Source: Actinomycetota bacterium (GTDB taxonomy: Bacteria > Actinomycetota > Actinomycetes > Nanopelagicales > Nanopelagicaceae). Taken from it: a stretch of DNA of 11,493 bases. Shown in pieces: positions 1-6,027 of this stretch (position 1 is its first letter; each line of letters begins with the position of its first letter). Below the pieces are notes generated by a model. The model saw nothing but the letters and a program-made list of their open reading frames with translations. It made no database searches and was not told where the DNA came from. The stretch lies in NCBI GenBank assembly GCA_947488645.1, contig CANLAC010000029.1, positions 1 through 11,493 of the forward strand. The letters are read 5' to 3'. The translations under genes were made by a program, and so were the position numbers.

Positions 1-891
1 GTCGCATCAAAGTTAAATACTTCTAGATCAAATGTTTCGCGCATGCTCTCGGATGCAAAGCGCTTGGGATATGTAGAAATCAAAATTGTTTCGCCAACGC
101 ACACCCATGAAGCACTTTCTTCACAGTTATCAGAGCTACTCAAGATTAAAGATGTGCAAGTTATTGCTAGCGAATCAAATGACTTAACTTTAAATACCGT
201 TGGCCGAGCAGCTGCGAGCGCGCTGCTAAAAAACCTGCGCGATAACCAAACTATTGCAATCTCTTGGGGCCGCGGGCTTGAAGCAACTGTTGTAAACACC
301 CACAGCGAAACATTGTCAGGACTTAAGGTCACACAAGTGATGGGCTCATTGTCATCTGTTGCCACATCTGTGAGCGCAGAAGAGGTTGGCCGCAACTTGG
401 CTAAGAATTTAAATGCTCAGTTTGTTCCATTTCTATCCCCTGTGGTTGTGAGCAACCAAAAGGTAAGAGACTCATTGCTTGAAGAGGAGAGCATCGCAAA
501 GACTCTTCAACTTGCCCGCGGAGCACATGTTGCTTTGGTCGGAATTGGTTCTGCTGGCTCCTCCTCATCAGAAATGGTTTTCTCCGAATTCAAGGTTTCA
601 AAGGCGGAGCGGGATGAGCTAACTAAGGATTACGCCGGTGACATCGCAGCCCGCTTCTATAAGAAGGATGGCACGCCACTGTCAGCAAAACTAGATGCCA
701 GAGTCATCGGATTGACCCTGGAAGAGATCAAAAAGATCCCGCGTGTAATCGGGGTGGCATCAGGTGCCGAGAAGGTTTTGGGCGTGGTTGGGGCCGCTCA
801 AGCGGGCTTAATCGATACCCTAATAGTGGATTTAGCGTGTGCTAACTCCGTAGTGAAGTCACTTCAACCAACGGCGGTGAAGAGCGCATGA
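1..891 (+). CDS. SorC/DeoR-type sugar-binding transcriptional regulator, 5' partial
   Basis: The reading frame is open from base 1, so the gene starts upstream of the window. The first codons (VASKLNTSRSNVSRML, then SDAKRLGYVEIKI) are the recognition half of a helix-turn-helix as in SorC-family regulators. The rest is the SorC effector domain, which resembles ribose-5-phosphate isomerase folds and binds phosphorylated sugars; its C-terminal signature GVASGAEKVLGVVGAAQAG and the following LIVDLACANSVV are clear. The ATG at base 43 lies inside the recognition helix and is not the start. The stop overlaps the gutM start (ATGA, 888-891), indicating translational coupling. Placed first in a polyol PTS operon, it probably senses the phosphorylated sugar alcohol and controls this operon. 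The family is certain; the effector and the direction of control are inferred. Confidence 0.93.
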   Translation, partial: VASKLNTSRSNVSRMLSDAKRLGYVEIKIVSPTHTHEALSSQLSELLKIKDVQVIASESNDLTLNTVGRAAASALLKNLRDNQTIAISWGRGLEATVVNTHSETLSGLKVTQVMGSLSSVATSVSAEEVGRNLAKNLNAQFVPFLSPVVVSNQKVRDSLLEEESIAKTLQLARGAHVALVGIGSAGSSSSEMVFSEFKVSKAERDELTKDYAGDIAARFYKKDGTPLSAKLDARVIGLTLEEIKKIPRVIGVASGAEKVLGVVGAAQAGLIDTLIVDLACANSVVKSLQPTAVKSA

Positions 892-1292
892 GCAATCTAG
901 GCAAACTATTTATTCTCATTGGCATCATGTGGCTCTTCCAATTGTGGTTTGCCTACAAACAATCAAAGATTTTTCAGGATGACATCCGCGGTCTTCGCAA
1001 ACAAGGAACGATGGCGGTTGGCTTAGGTGGTCGCAGGTATCGAGGCGGCCGAGCATTTGTCGCATTAACAGCCGATGACAACGGCATCGTCAAAGATGGC
1101 TTGGTCCTTAGGGGCTTCACCATCTTTGCGCGCTCCAAACAGTTGAGCGCATACACAGGATTCTCAATCAAAGAGATCGCTTCGGGAAACCGAGTAGCTG
1201 AAGGTGAAAAAAAGAAGGTACAAGAGGCTGCTGCAAACAGTGCTCAATACATTCTTGAACACTTTGAGCGGGTCAAAGTTGGTGGAGAGTAA
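888..1292 (+). CDS. gutM: GutM/SrlM glucitol operon activator-like protein
   Basis: A 134-residue protein of the GutM family, known in E. coli as an accessory activator of the glucitol operon (119 residues there). It begins with a hydrophobic segment (about residues 5-24, LFILIGIMWLFQLWFAY), so it is probably membrane-anchored. It then shows the family core: QGTMAVGLGGRRYRGG, the DD-x-G-I-V-x-D turn, and GFTIFARSKQLSAYTG, which line up with GVGRSSGRFKPR and GLTVFARPQKIPAITG of E. coli GutM as I recall it. The ATG overlaps the regulator stop, so the two proteins are likely made together and may act together. How a protein with a membrane helix activates transcription is not evident from the sequence. 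The C-terminal 30 residues are charged and less conserved. Confidence 0.88.
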   Translation: MSNLGKLFILIGIMWLFQLWFAYKQSKIFQDDIRGLRKQGTMAVGLGGRRYRGGRAFVALTADDNGIVKDGLVLRGFTIFARSKQLSAYTGFSIKEIASGNRVAEGEKKKVQEAAANSAQYILEHFERVKVGGE

Positions 1293-1337
1293 TGACCAAA
1301 CAATCCGTACGGGTGGTCATTTAACGGTTGTACAACC
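1291..1337. promoter_or_regulatory. Cluster of palindromes before srlA, candidate operator
   Basis: Between gutM and srlA there are three inverted repeats in under 50 bases. AATGACCA (1291-1298) pairs perfectly with TGGTCATT (1314-1321). CCGTACGG (1305-1312) is a palindrome nested in that spacer. GGTTGTACAACC (1326-1337) is a perfect 12-base palindrome. No T-run follows, so an intrinsic terminator is unlikely. Binding sites for the SorC-type regulator, or an RNA structure tuning srlA expression, are the likeliest readings. No matching -35/-10 pair is evident nearby. Confidence 0.5.
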
Positions 1338-1364
1338 AACCCAAAAACACTTAGGAGGTGTGCA

Positions 1365-1958
1365 TTGAACCTACAATCTCTGATGCTTATGTCAGCAGAT
1401 GTAACGGTTGATAAGCAAGAGGGTGTCCTCGGCGCTCTTGCGACAGCAGCGGAAGACTTTATTGCAGTCTTTAATAAGGGTGGTGAAGTTCTACTTTCAC
1501 TAATGGGAGGAATTCTTCCAACTCTTATCGTTCTGTTAACCGCAGTTAATGCTCTAGTTCGTTTGATCGGACCAGAGAAGATTGAAAACCTAGGTAAGGC
1601 AGCTGCACGTCCTGGACTCCAGTGGTATCCAGTTCGTTACATCGTCCTTCCTTTCGTTGCAGTATTCGTACTAACAAACCCAATGGCATACACAATGGGA
1701 CGCTTTTTACCAGAACGCTTTAAGCCAGCGTTCTATGACTCAGCGGTTTCATTTGTTCACCCAATCTTGGGTATTTTCCCTCACGCAAACCCAGGCGAGC
1801 TCTTCGTCTACGTAGGTATCGCAACAGGTATCCAGCAACTCGGTTTCGGTCTAGGAGACCTAGCTGTTCGTTACTTGCTCGTTGGTCTAGTAGTTATCTT
1901 CATTCGCGGAATTGTCACTGAGGCAATCACCGCTCGAATGATGAAGAAGGGTGCATAA
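1365..1958 (+). CDS. srlA: PTS glucitol/sorbitol-type EIIC subunit (SrlA)
   Basis: Integral membrane subunit of a Gut-family phosphotransferase permease; with the EIIC2 protein it forms the channel through which the sugar alcohol enters. The 197 residues closely follow E. coli SrlA (187 residues): KGGEVLLSLMGGILPTLIVLL, then VLTNPMAYTMGRFLPERFKP, then a strongly conserved HPILGIFPHANPGELFVYVG, then the YLLVGLVVIFIRGIVTE helix. Several hydrophobic segments are visible between about residues 40 and 190. I place the start at TTG 1365 because a textbook ribosome binding site AGGAGGTG (1353-1360) stands 4 bases before it; the ATG codons a few residues downstream have nothing comparable. It is followed within two bases by the next permease subunit. 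The true substrate could be another polyol, because Gut-family proteins differ in specificity. Confidence 0.93.
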   Translation: MNLQSLMLMSADVTVDKQEGVLGALATAAEDFIAVFNKGGEVLLSLMGGILPTLIVLLTAVNALVRLIGPEKIENLGKAAARPGLQWYPVRYIVLPFVAVFVLTNPMAYTMGRFLPERFKPAFYDSAVSFVHPILGIFPHANPGELFVYVGIATGIQQLGFGLGDLAVRYLLVGLVVIFIRGIVTEAITARMMKKGA

Positions 1959-1959
1959 C

Positions 1960-2502
1960 ATGAGCGCAATTAATAACCTCATCGTTAAGGTCGGTCGTTC
2001 TGTTGGTGGAGTTGTAGGAACTCTCTATCAGGCAGGTCGCGATTCTGTTGACACAGTAATTCGCAACGTGATCCCATTTATGGCGTTCATCTCATTCATC
2101 ATCGGTTTGATTCTTACAACTGGTGTTGGTGACTGGATTGCTAAGGGACTTAAGGGTTCAGCATCAACTCTTCCAGGGTTGCTCTTGATCTCTGTTGTTT
2201 GTGCGATTCCACTTATCTCTCCATTGCTTGGACCAGGAGCGGTAATTGCACAGATCGTTGGAACACTTCTTGGTGTAGAGATTGGTAAGGGAAACATCCC
2301 TGCTCAATACTCACTTCCAGCGTTGTTCGCTATCAACCCACAGGTTGGTTGCGACTTTATCCCTGTAGGTCTAGCTCTCGGTGAAGCCGAGCCTGAGACT
2401 GTAGAAGTTGGTGTTCCAGCGGTTCTATTTAGCCGTTTGATCACTGGTCCTCTATCAGTTGTCATCGCTTACTTCGCAAGCTTTGGCCTGTACAGCAAGT
2501 AG
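1960..2502 (+). CDS. srlE: PTS glucitol/sorbitol-type EIIC2, C-terminal half of SrlE encoded alone
   Basis: A 180-residue membrane protein matching only the C-terminal membrane domain of E. coli SrlE (319 residues): YQAGRDSVDTVIRNVIPFMA, GLILTTGVGDWIAKGL, SPLLGPGAVIAQIVGTLLGV, and the conserved PALFAINPQVGCDFIPVGLA. The EIIB domain that precedes this region in E. coli is missing here and appears as a separate gene downstream. I choose ATG 1960 over the in-frame GTG 1951 because AAGAAGGG (1943-1950) lies 9 bases before ATG 1960, whereas GTG 1951 abuts it and lies within the srlA coding end. Only one base separates the srlA stop from this ATG. It should assemble with SrlA into the transport channel and receive phosphorylation help from the free-standing EIIB. 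Symbol given for the matching half only. Confidence 0.92.
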   Translation: MSAINNLIVKVGRSVGGVVGTLYQAGRDSVDTVIRNVIPFMAFISFIIGLILTTGVGDWIAKGLKGSASTLPGLLLISVVCAIPLISPLLGPGAVIAQIVGTLLGVEIGKGNIPAQYSLPALFAINPQVGCDFIPVGLALGEAEPETVEVGVPAVLFSRLITGPLSVVIAYFASFGLYSK

Positions 2503-2510
2503 TAAACATT

Positions 2511-2548
2511 TAAACCCCAAGGTGTGGGCCTCCGCACCTTGGGGTTTA
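2511..2548 (+). terminator. Strong hairpin between EIIC2 and EIIB genes, terminator or attenuator
   Basis: Bases 2511-2524 (TAAACCCCAAGGTG) pair perfectly with 2535-2548. A wobble pair and two further G-C pairs can extend the stem to 17 pairs with a 4-base loop. A short TTTAAT stretch follows the G-rich arm; the flanking A and T bases would suit termination, though a long U-run is absent. It begins 8 bases after the EIIC2 stop but before the EIIB, EIIA and oxidoreductase genes, which belong to the same system. It is therefore more likely to give partial termination or transcript stabilisation than to end the unit completely. Confidence 0.8.
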
Positions 2549-2567
2549 ATACTCTCAGAAGTAAAAT
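2539..2567 (+). promoter_or_regulatory. Possible weak promoter for EIIB-EIIA-oxidoreductase
   Basis: TTGGGG (2539-2544) and TAAAAT (2562-2567) stand 17 bases apart, which is ideal spacing. The -10 is a good match and the -35 matches only in TTG. If real, the -35 lies inside the downstream arm of the hairpin and would restart transcription after it. Given as a candidate only. Confidence 0.3.
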
Positions 2568-2603
2568 TGCTTAACCCCAACAATTAATTAGAAGGAGAAA
2601 CAA

Positions 2604-2975
2604 ATGGGCGCATACAAGTCAGTAGTAATTTCAGCAGGTAAAGGTGGCTGGGGCGGACCTTTAACAGTTACGCCAACAGATGATCGCCCATACATTTACT
2701 CAGTTACTGGCGGTGGAATTCACCCTGTAGCAGCACGTATTGCAGAGCTAACAGGCGGCATTCCATTCGACGGCTTCAAGAGCAGCGTTCCATTCGACAA
2801 GATTGCAGTTGCAGTTATCGACTGTGGCGGAACAGCGCGCGTTGGTGTGTATCCAATGAAGAAGGTATTAACTGTTGATATTCACGCAACAAGCCCAGCT
2901 GGCCCACTTGCTATGTTTATTACTAAAGAATTATTCGTTTCTGGCGTAAAAGCTGACGACATTAAAGAAAGCTAA
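2604..2975 (+). CDS. srlE: PTS glucitol/sorbitol-type EIIB, N-terminal half of SrlE encoded alone
   Basis: A 123-residue soluble protein matching the N-terminal EIIB domain of E. coli SrlE: GKGGWGGPLTV near residues 12-22, IAELTGGIPFDGFK (46-59), and the phosphorylation-site region VAVIDCGGTARVGVYPMKK, with Cys74 as the expected phospho-cysteine, then GPLAMFITKELFVSGVK. It should accept phosphate from EIIA and pass it to the incoming sugar alcohol. The start is well supported by GAAGGAG (2591-2597), 6 bases before ATG. Its stop overlaps the EIIA start by one base (TAATG). In E. coli this domain precedes the membrane domain in one chain; here it is a separate gene placed after it, beyond a hairpin. 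Confidence 0.92.
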   Translation: MGAYKSVVISAGKGGWGGPLTVTPTDDRPYIYSVTGGGIHPVAARIAELTGGIPFDGFKSSVPFDKIAVAVIDCGGTARVGVYPMKKVLTVDIHATSPAGPLAMFITKELFVSGVKADDIKES

Positions 2976-3346
2976 TGTCAGCAGTAGTTTACTCAACAAC
3001 AGTTACAGCAGTTGGTGAGTTAGTACCCGACTTTGCCGAACAAGGCGTCCTTGTATTTTTTGGCGAAAATGCACCTACCGAGCTGCATGAATTTTCAATA
3101 ATTCATGTACCGGATGTGCAAACTCGTGCGCCACAAGTGGGAGACACAATCACACTTGCCAATAACGAGTACAACGTTTTGGCCGTTGGCTCTGTTGCCA
3201 GCGACAACCTTTTAAATCTTGGCCATTTAGATCTGAAGGCAAACGGGTTATTAGAACCTGAAATGCCTGGAGATGTAAATGTTGAAGCAACGGTGCTTCC
3301 ATCGGTTCAAATTGGAGATCGCTTAATCGTGATCTCTCATCCCTAG
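2975..3346 (+). CDS. srlB: PTS glucitol/sorbitol-type EIIA (SrlB)
   Basis: A 123-residue soluble EIIA of the Gut family, the same length as E. coli SrlB. Matching segments are the start VVYSTTVTAVGE, EFSIIHVPD holding the expected phospho-histidine His44 (His43 in E. coli), NEYNVLAVGSVASDNLLNLGH, and GLLEPEMPGDVNVE. It takes phosphate from HPr and donates it to the EIIB protein encoded just upstream. Its ATG shares a base with the EIIB stop, so translation is coupled and the two are probably made in equal amounts. No gene for HPr or enzyme I is in the window, so those must lie elsewhere. The polyol preference cannot be read from EIIA. Confidence 0.93.
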   Translation: MSAVVYSTTVTAVGELVPDFAEQGVLVFFGENAPTELHEFSIIHVPDVQTRAPQVGDTITLANNEYNVLAVGSVASDNLLNLGHLDLKANGLLEPEMPGDVNVEATVLPSVQIGDRLIVISHP

Positions 3347-3359
3347 AAAAGAGCACACG

Positions 3360-4652
3360 GTGTCTTACTCAACTCGTTTACGAGAGCACGCTAAGAAAAT
3401 TGGTCGCGATACACGCATCGCACTTGTCGGCGCAGGCCAAATGGGTCGAGGCTTTGGTAATCAACTAGGTCACATGGATGGCATCGCTTTATCTGTTGTC
3501 ATCGACATTGATCCAGAGCGTATCAAGATTGTCTATGCAGACCTTGGTATTACCGACATCGTATTTAGTGATGACAAAGAGGTTTTATCTAAGGCAATCC
3601 TTGCAGGCAAGCACACCGGAACATCTAACTCAGAAATCGTTTCAGAGCTGCCGGTTGATGTCGTTGTAGAAGGCACCGGAATTCCTGATATTGGCGCACG
3701 AATCACCCACTCTTCTTTGCTTGCTAAAAAAGATGTTGCTGTTCTCAACGTTGAAATGGATGTAACTATTGGGCCGCTATTACACAAGATCGCTAAAGAC
3801 AACGGCGTTGTCTACGCCGTGTGCCATGGCGATGAGCCGGTCGAAGCCAAGGTTCTAGTTGATTATGCACGTGATCTTAACTTTGAGATTGTCTGTGCCG
3901 GTAAGGGTAAGAACAACCCATTTGAGCCACTGAGCAATCCAGATTCAGTGCGCGAGACAGCAATTAAAAAGAAGATGAATCCAAAGATGCTCTGCTCATT
4001 TACAGATGGTTCAAAGACCATGACTGAAATGGTGGCACTTGCCAACACAACAGGGTTGCAGCTTTCAAAGCGTGGAATGTATGGACCAGGATCATCTGTT
4101 AAGACATTGCAGGACACATTTGCCCTACAAGCAGATGGTGGAATGCTAGATCGTCCAGGTGTTGTTGATTACTGCACTGGCGATGTTGCACCAGGTGTAT
4201 TTGTTGTGGTTCGTCACAACGATCCATACATCGCACACGAAATGAGCTATCTATCAATGGGCCCTGGTCCTTACTTTGCTCTCTATCGCCCATTCCACTT
4301 GGCATCTGTTGAAGCGCCAATTACTGTCTACCGCGCAATTTTAGATCGTGAATCATCACTGTTTGCACCACATCTCAACGCTGAAGTTGTCTGCATGACT
4401 AAGAAGGATTTGGCAGCAGGAGATGTAATCGATGGCATCGGTGGCTATACCGTGCGTGGTTATGCAGATAACGCACTTGATGCAAAGCGCGACAACTTAG
4501 TCCCAATCGGATTAGTTGCAGGTGCAAAAATCATCAAGCCAATCGGTGTTGGCGAGCTTCTTACCTATGATCATGTTGAATTAAAAGCAGATTCACTAAT
4601 TGTTAAGCTTCGCAAAGAACAAGATGCACTAGGACTAACCTACGCTTCTTAA
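3360..4652 (+). CDS. NAD(P)-dependent oxidoreductase with C-terminal SAF domain (COG4091-like)
   Basis: A 430-residue protein of the group often labelled predicted homoserine dehydrogenase with a SAF domain. An N-terminal Rossmann fold carries IALVGAGQMGRGFGNQL (GxGxxG at 24-29) and an acidic end to strand 2 (VIDID, 47-51). The middle holds conserved DVVVEGTGIPDIGA, CHGDEPVEAK and GKGKNNPFEP. Residues about 338-415 (LAAGDVIDGIGGY through IGVGELLTYDHVEL) are a SAF fold. It starts at GTG 3360, 13 bases after the EIIA stop, in the place where a polyol-phosphate dehydrogenase would be expected. Probably it oxidises or rearranges the phosphorylated product of this PTS; the exact reaction is not known to me. 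It lacks the SDR signature of E. coli SrlD, so the substrate may not be sorbitol. The stop overlaps the stop of the opposing small gene. Confidence 0.85.
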   Translation: MSYSTRLREHAKKIGRDTRIALVGAGQMGRGFGNQLGHMDGIALSVVIDIDPERIKIVYADLGITDIVFSDDKEVLSKAILAGKHTGTSNSEIVSELPVDVVVEGTGIPDIGARITHSSLLAKKDVAVLNVEMDVTIGPLLHKIAKDNGVVYAVCHGDEPVEAKVLVDYARDLNFEIVCAGKGKNNPFEPLSNPDSVRETAIKKKMNPKMLCSFTDGSKTMTEMVALANTTGLQLSKRGMYGPGSSVKTLQDTFALQADGGMLDRPGVVDYCTGDVAPGVFVVVRHNDPYIAHEMSYLSMGPGPYFALYRPFHLASVEAPITVYRAILDRESSLFAPHLNAEVVCMTKKDLAAGDVIDGIGGYTVRGYADNALDAKRDNLVPIGLVAGAKIIKPIGVGELLTYDHVELKADSLIVKLRKEQDALGLTYAS

Positions 4653-4912
4653 ATATCTTTAGGGTTAAGCCCTAGCTCTTCCAAAAGTGCCCGCTGACGC
4701 TTAGTTAGCGGGTCTTTTGTTTTCTCATCCCGAACCACTTTGGGATCTGGTCTTAGGGTTGGGTGAAGTCCTAACTGGCTGCGCTTTTCTTCTTGTAGTT
4801 CGGTAAATAACCCAGCGTTGCGCTCCTTCTTTGCATGGTGTTTAGCAATGATTTCAGCGGCTTTTTCAACAGGATCCTTCTTTTTGCGGCGACCTAACAT
4901 GTGGGCAAGCAT
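4649..4912 (-). CDS. Small highly charged actinobacterial protein of unknown function
   Basis: An 87-residue soluble protein, rich in Lys, Glu and Arg, with a basic N-terminal patch (GRRKKKDPVEKAAEII) and an ordered-looking C-terminus (DPLTKRQRALLEELGLNPKDI is its last 21 residues, so only the ends are cited: DPLTKRQ and GLNPKDI). I recognise no family. The C-terminal motif and consistent charge pattern make it look like a real gene, and it fills a stretch otherwise empty. Its stop overlaps the oxidoreductase stop in a shared TTAA (4649-4652). The start is uncertain: ATG at 4912 or at 4900 (fifth residue). With the first, its start codon touches the extended -10 of the divergent ispD-like gene. 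A nucleic-acid or ribosome association is possible from charge alone but unsupported. Confidence 0.65.
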   Translation of the reverse strand: MLAHMLGRRKKKDPVEKAAEIIAKHHAKKERNAGLFTELQEEKRSQLGLHPTLRPDPKVVRDEKTKDPLTKRQRALLEELGLNPKDI

Positions 4913-4920
4913 GACACAAT
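4912..4920 (+). promoter_or_regulatory. Extended -10 promoter, leaderless start of the ispD-family gene
   Basis: TGACACAAT (4912-4920) is a TGn extension followed by a CACAAT hexamer, then exactly 7 bases to ATG 4928. The same layout occurs at 8512-8520 before the lipoprotein gene. No -35 or Shine-Dalgarno is evident, which fits transcription starting at or next to the ATG. Confidence 0.5.
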
Positions 4921-4927
4921 TACCGCC

Positions 4928-5629
4928 ATGAAGTCAGGAATCAAAACCGCACTTGTTGTGCTGGCTGCTGGTTCTGGTGCTCGCTTCGGCCACACCACTA
5001 ACAAAGTCTGGTTGCCGTTAAGTGGCCGGCGTATTATTTCTAGATCTCTGGTAAATGCCTCAAAAAACTTTAAGAATGGCCGCACCATCTTGGTGATTAA
5101 CCCAGATGACGAAGAGATGGCCCGTGCAACGCTGCTGCGTGAGGTGCGCGGTGTTGATGTGGAGATTGTCTACGGAGGCATTACGCGCCACGAGAGCGAG
5201 TACAACGCGCTGCAACACCTAGCCCCTGCCATTACATCCGGTGAAATTGAAGTTGTTTTAATCCACGACGGTGCGCGTCCGTTGGCAACACCTGCACTCT
5301 TTGTTGAAATCGCAGAGGCTGCCCATCGTCACGGAGGTGCAATTCCTACAATCGCCGTTGATGCACGCGAGATGGACACAACTCGCAGCGATACAGTTGT
5401 GCGCGTACAGACACCGCAAGGCTTTGTTGCACAACAATTACTAGCGGCTTATAACAAGGCAGCTATTGATGGTTTTGCAGGCACAGACACTGCAGCCTGT
5501 GTGGAAAAGTATTTTCCTGAAGTTAAGACAATGTCCATAACGGCAGATGTTTCTAATGTGAAAATTACCTATCCGCAAGATCTAGCAATTGCAGAGCATG
5601 TACTAGCCAGAAGGGGGTACAAAGATTGA
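4928..5629 (+). CDS. ispD: IspD/TarI-family cytidylyltransferase
   Basis: A 233-residue nucleotidyltransferase with a complete set of IspD-family motifs: LAAGSGARFG (12-21) for CTP binding, Lys26, the RHESEYNAL loop (87-95), LIHDGARPL (111-119) with the metal-binding Asp, QTPQGF (161-166), TDTAACVE (186-193) and NVKITYPQDL (210-219). IspD joins CTP and 2-C-methyl-D-erythritol 4-phosphate in the MEP isoprenoid pathway; relatives such as TarI use D-ribitol 5-phosphate. I use ATG 4928, not the GTG at 4901, because MKSGIKTALVVLAAG is the normal family beginning. It is followed by a coupled zinc-ribbon gene and has no ispF beside it. The nearby polyol operon leaves open a polyol-phosphate substrate, but MEP function is the simpler reading because the window's other IspD homologue looks inactive. 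Confidence 0.8.
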   Translation: MKSGIKTALVVLAAGSGARFGHTTNKVWLPLSGRRIISRSLVNASKNFKNGRTILVINPDDEEMARATLLREVRGVDVEIVYGGITRHESEYNALQHLAPAITSGEIEVVLIHDGARPLATPALFVEIAEAAHRHGGAIPTIAVDAREMDTTRSDTVVRVQTPQGFVAQQLLAAYNKAAIDGFAGTDTAACVEKYFPEVKTMSITADVSNVKITYPQDLAIAEHVLARRGYKD

Positions 5630-5943
5630 GTAAAGAAGTATTAGAAGCCGAACTTAACTGTGCTCACTGCCATAAGGAAACCCTGCACGAGCTGGTCTAT
5701 GCCGGTCGCCTGCTAGTTTCAACAACATGCTCGGTCTGTAATTCACGTGTTGAACATGAGAGCAATGATCTCTGGGATAACTACTTAAAGGATCTGCCTC
5801 ACCGTATTGCAACTAAGCCATACAGATTATGGAAGCGCTTCTGGCGCACACCAAAGACTTTGGTATGGACCTTGCCTAAGGCTACATTTGGTAAGCCATT
5901 CAAGATGCTGCGAGAGTATAGAAACTTAAAGAAACAGAAGTAA
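5626..5943 (+). CDS. Small zinc-ribbon protein with basic aromatic tail
   Basis: A 105-residue protein starting at TTG 5626, which overlaps the cytidylyltransferase stop (TTGA); AAGGGGG (5611-5617) 8 bases upstream is a strong ribosome binding site. Two CxxC pairs, Cys12/Cys15 (CAHC) and Cys35/Cys38 (CSVC), form a likely single zinc site. The N-terminal half resembles the short 'bh protein' zinc ribbons of Firmicutes in my memory (CxHC, TxHE, then CxxC). The C-terminal 50 residues are strongly basic with repeated Trp/Phe/Tyr (KPYRLWKRFWR, TLVWTLPKATFG), which could lie on a membrane or nucleic acid. Function is unknown; the coupling to the cytidylyltransferase implies co-expression. Confidence 0.72.
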   Translation: MSKEVLEAELNCAHCHKETLHELVYAGRLLVSTTCSVCNSRVEHESNDLWDNYLKDLPHRIATKPYRLWKRFWRTPKTLVWTLPKATFGKPFKMLREYRNLKKQK

Positions 5944-5969
5944 AGATTGTGTGGAGTTTGCGCACATCT
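5944..5969. repeat. Imperfect hairpin after the zinc-ribbon gene
   Basis: Bases 5944-5953 and 5961-5969 can pair over nine positions, with one bulged T and one G-T pair, around a 7-base loop. It follows the stop codon directly. What follows on the + strand is an A-run, not a T-run, so it is a poor intrinsic terminator; it may only protect the transcript end. Confidence 0.35.
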
Positions 5970-6027
5970 AGAAAAAAGTGACCAGATTAGGCTAGTTAAT
6001 TGACTGTCGATAAATTACGCTAATTCA

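Noticed and set aside
43..891. ATG at 43 as the true start of the SorC-type regulator
   Set aside because: The upstream codons from base 1 continue in frame and encode the first part of the recognition helix, so the gene begins before the window.
1951..1959. GTG at 1951 as the start of EIIC2
   Set aside because: It lies within the end of srlA and directly abuts the AAGAAGGG sequence, which is spaced properly for ATG 1960.
2028..2297. A - strand frame inside the EIIC2 gene
   Set aside because: It is antisense to a well-conserved membrane protein and has no recognisable features.
2511..2548. Hairpin as the definite end of the PTS operon
   Set aside because: EIIB, EIIA and the oxidoreductase downstream complete the same system, and a long U-run is missing, so partial termination is more likely.
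4651..4675. A terminator from the TAGGG/CCCTA inverted repeat after the oxidoreductase
   Set aside because: The stem has only five pairs and lies in the C-terminal codons of the opposing gene, with no T-run.
4901..4927. GTG at 4901 as the start of the cytidylyltransferase
   Set aside because: The extra nine residues are not part of the family N-terminus, no ribosome site precedes it, and the extended -10 would lie inside the coding region.
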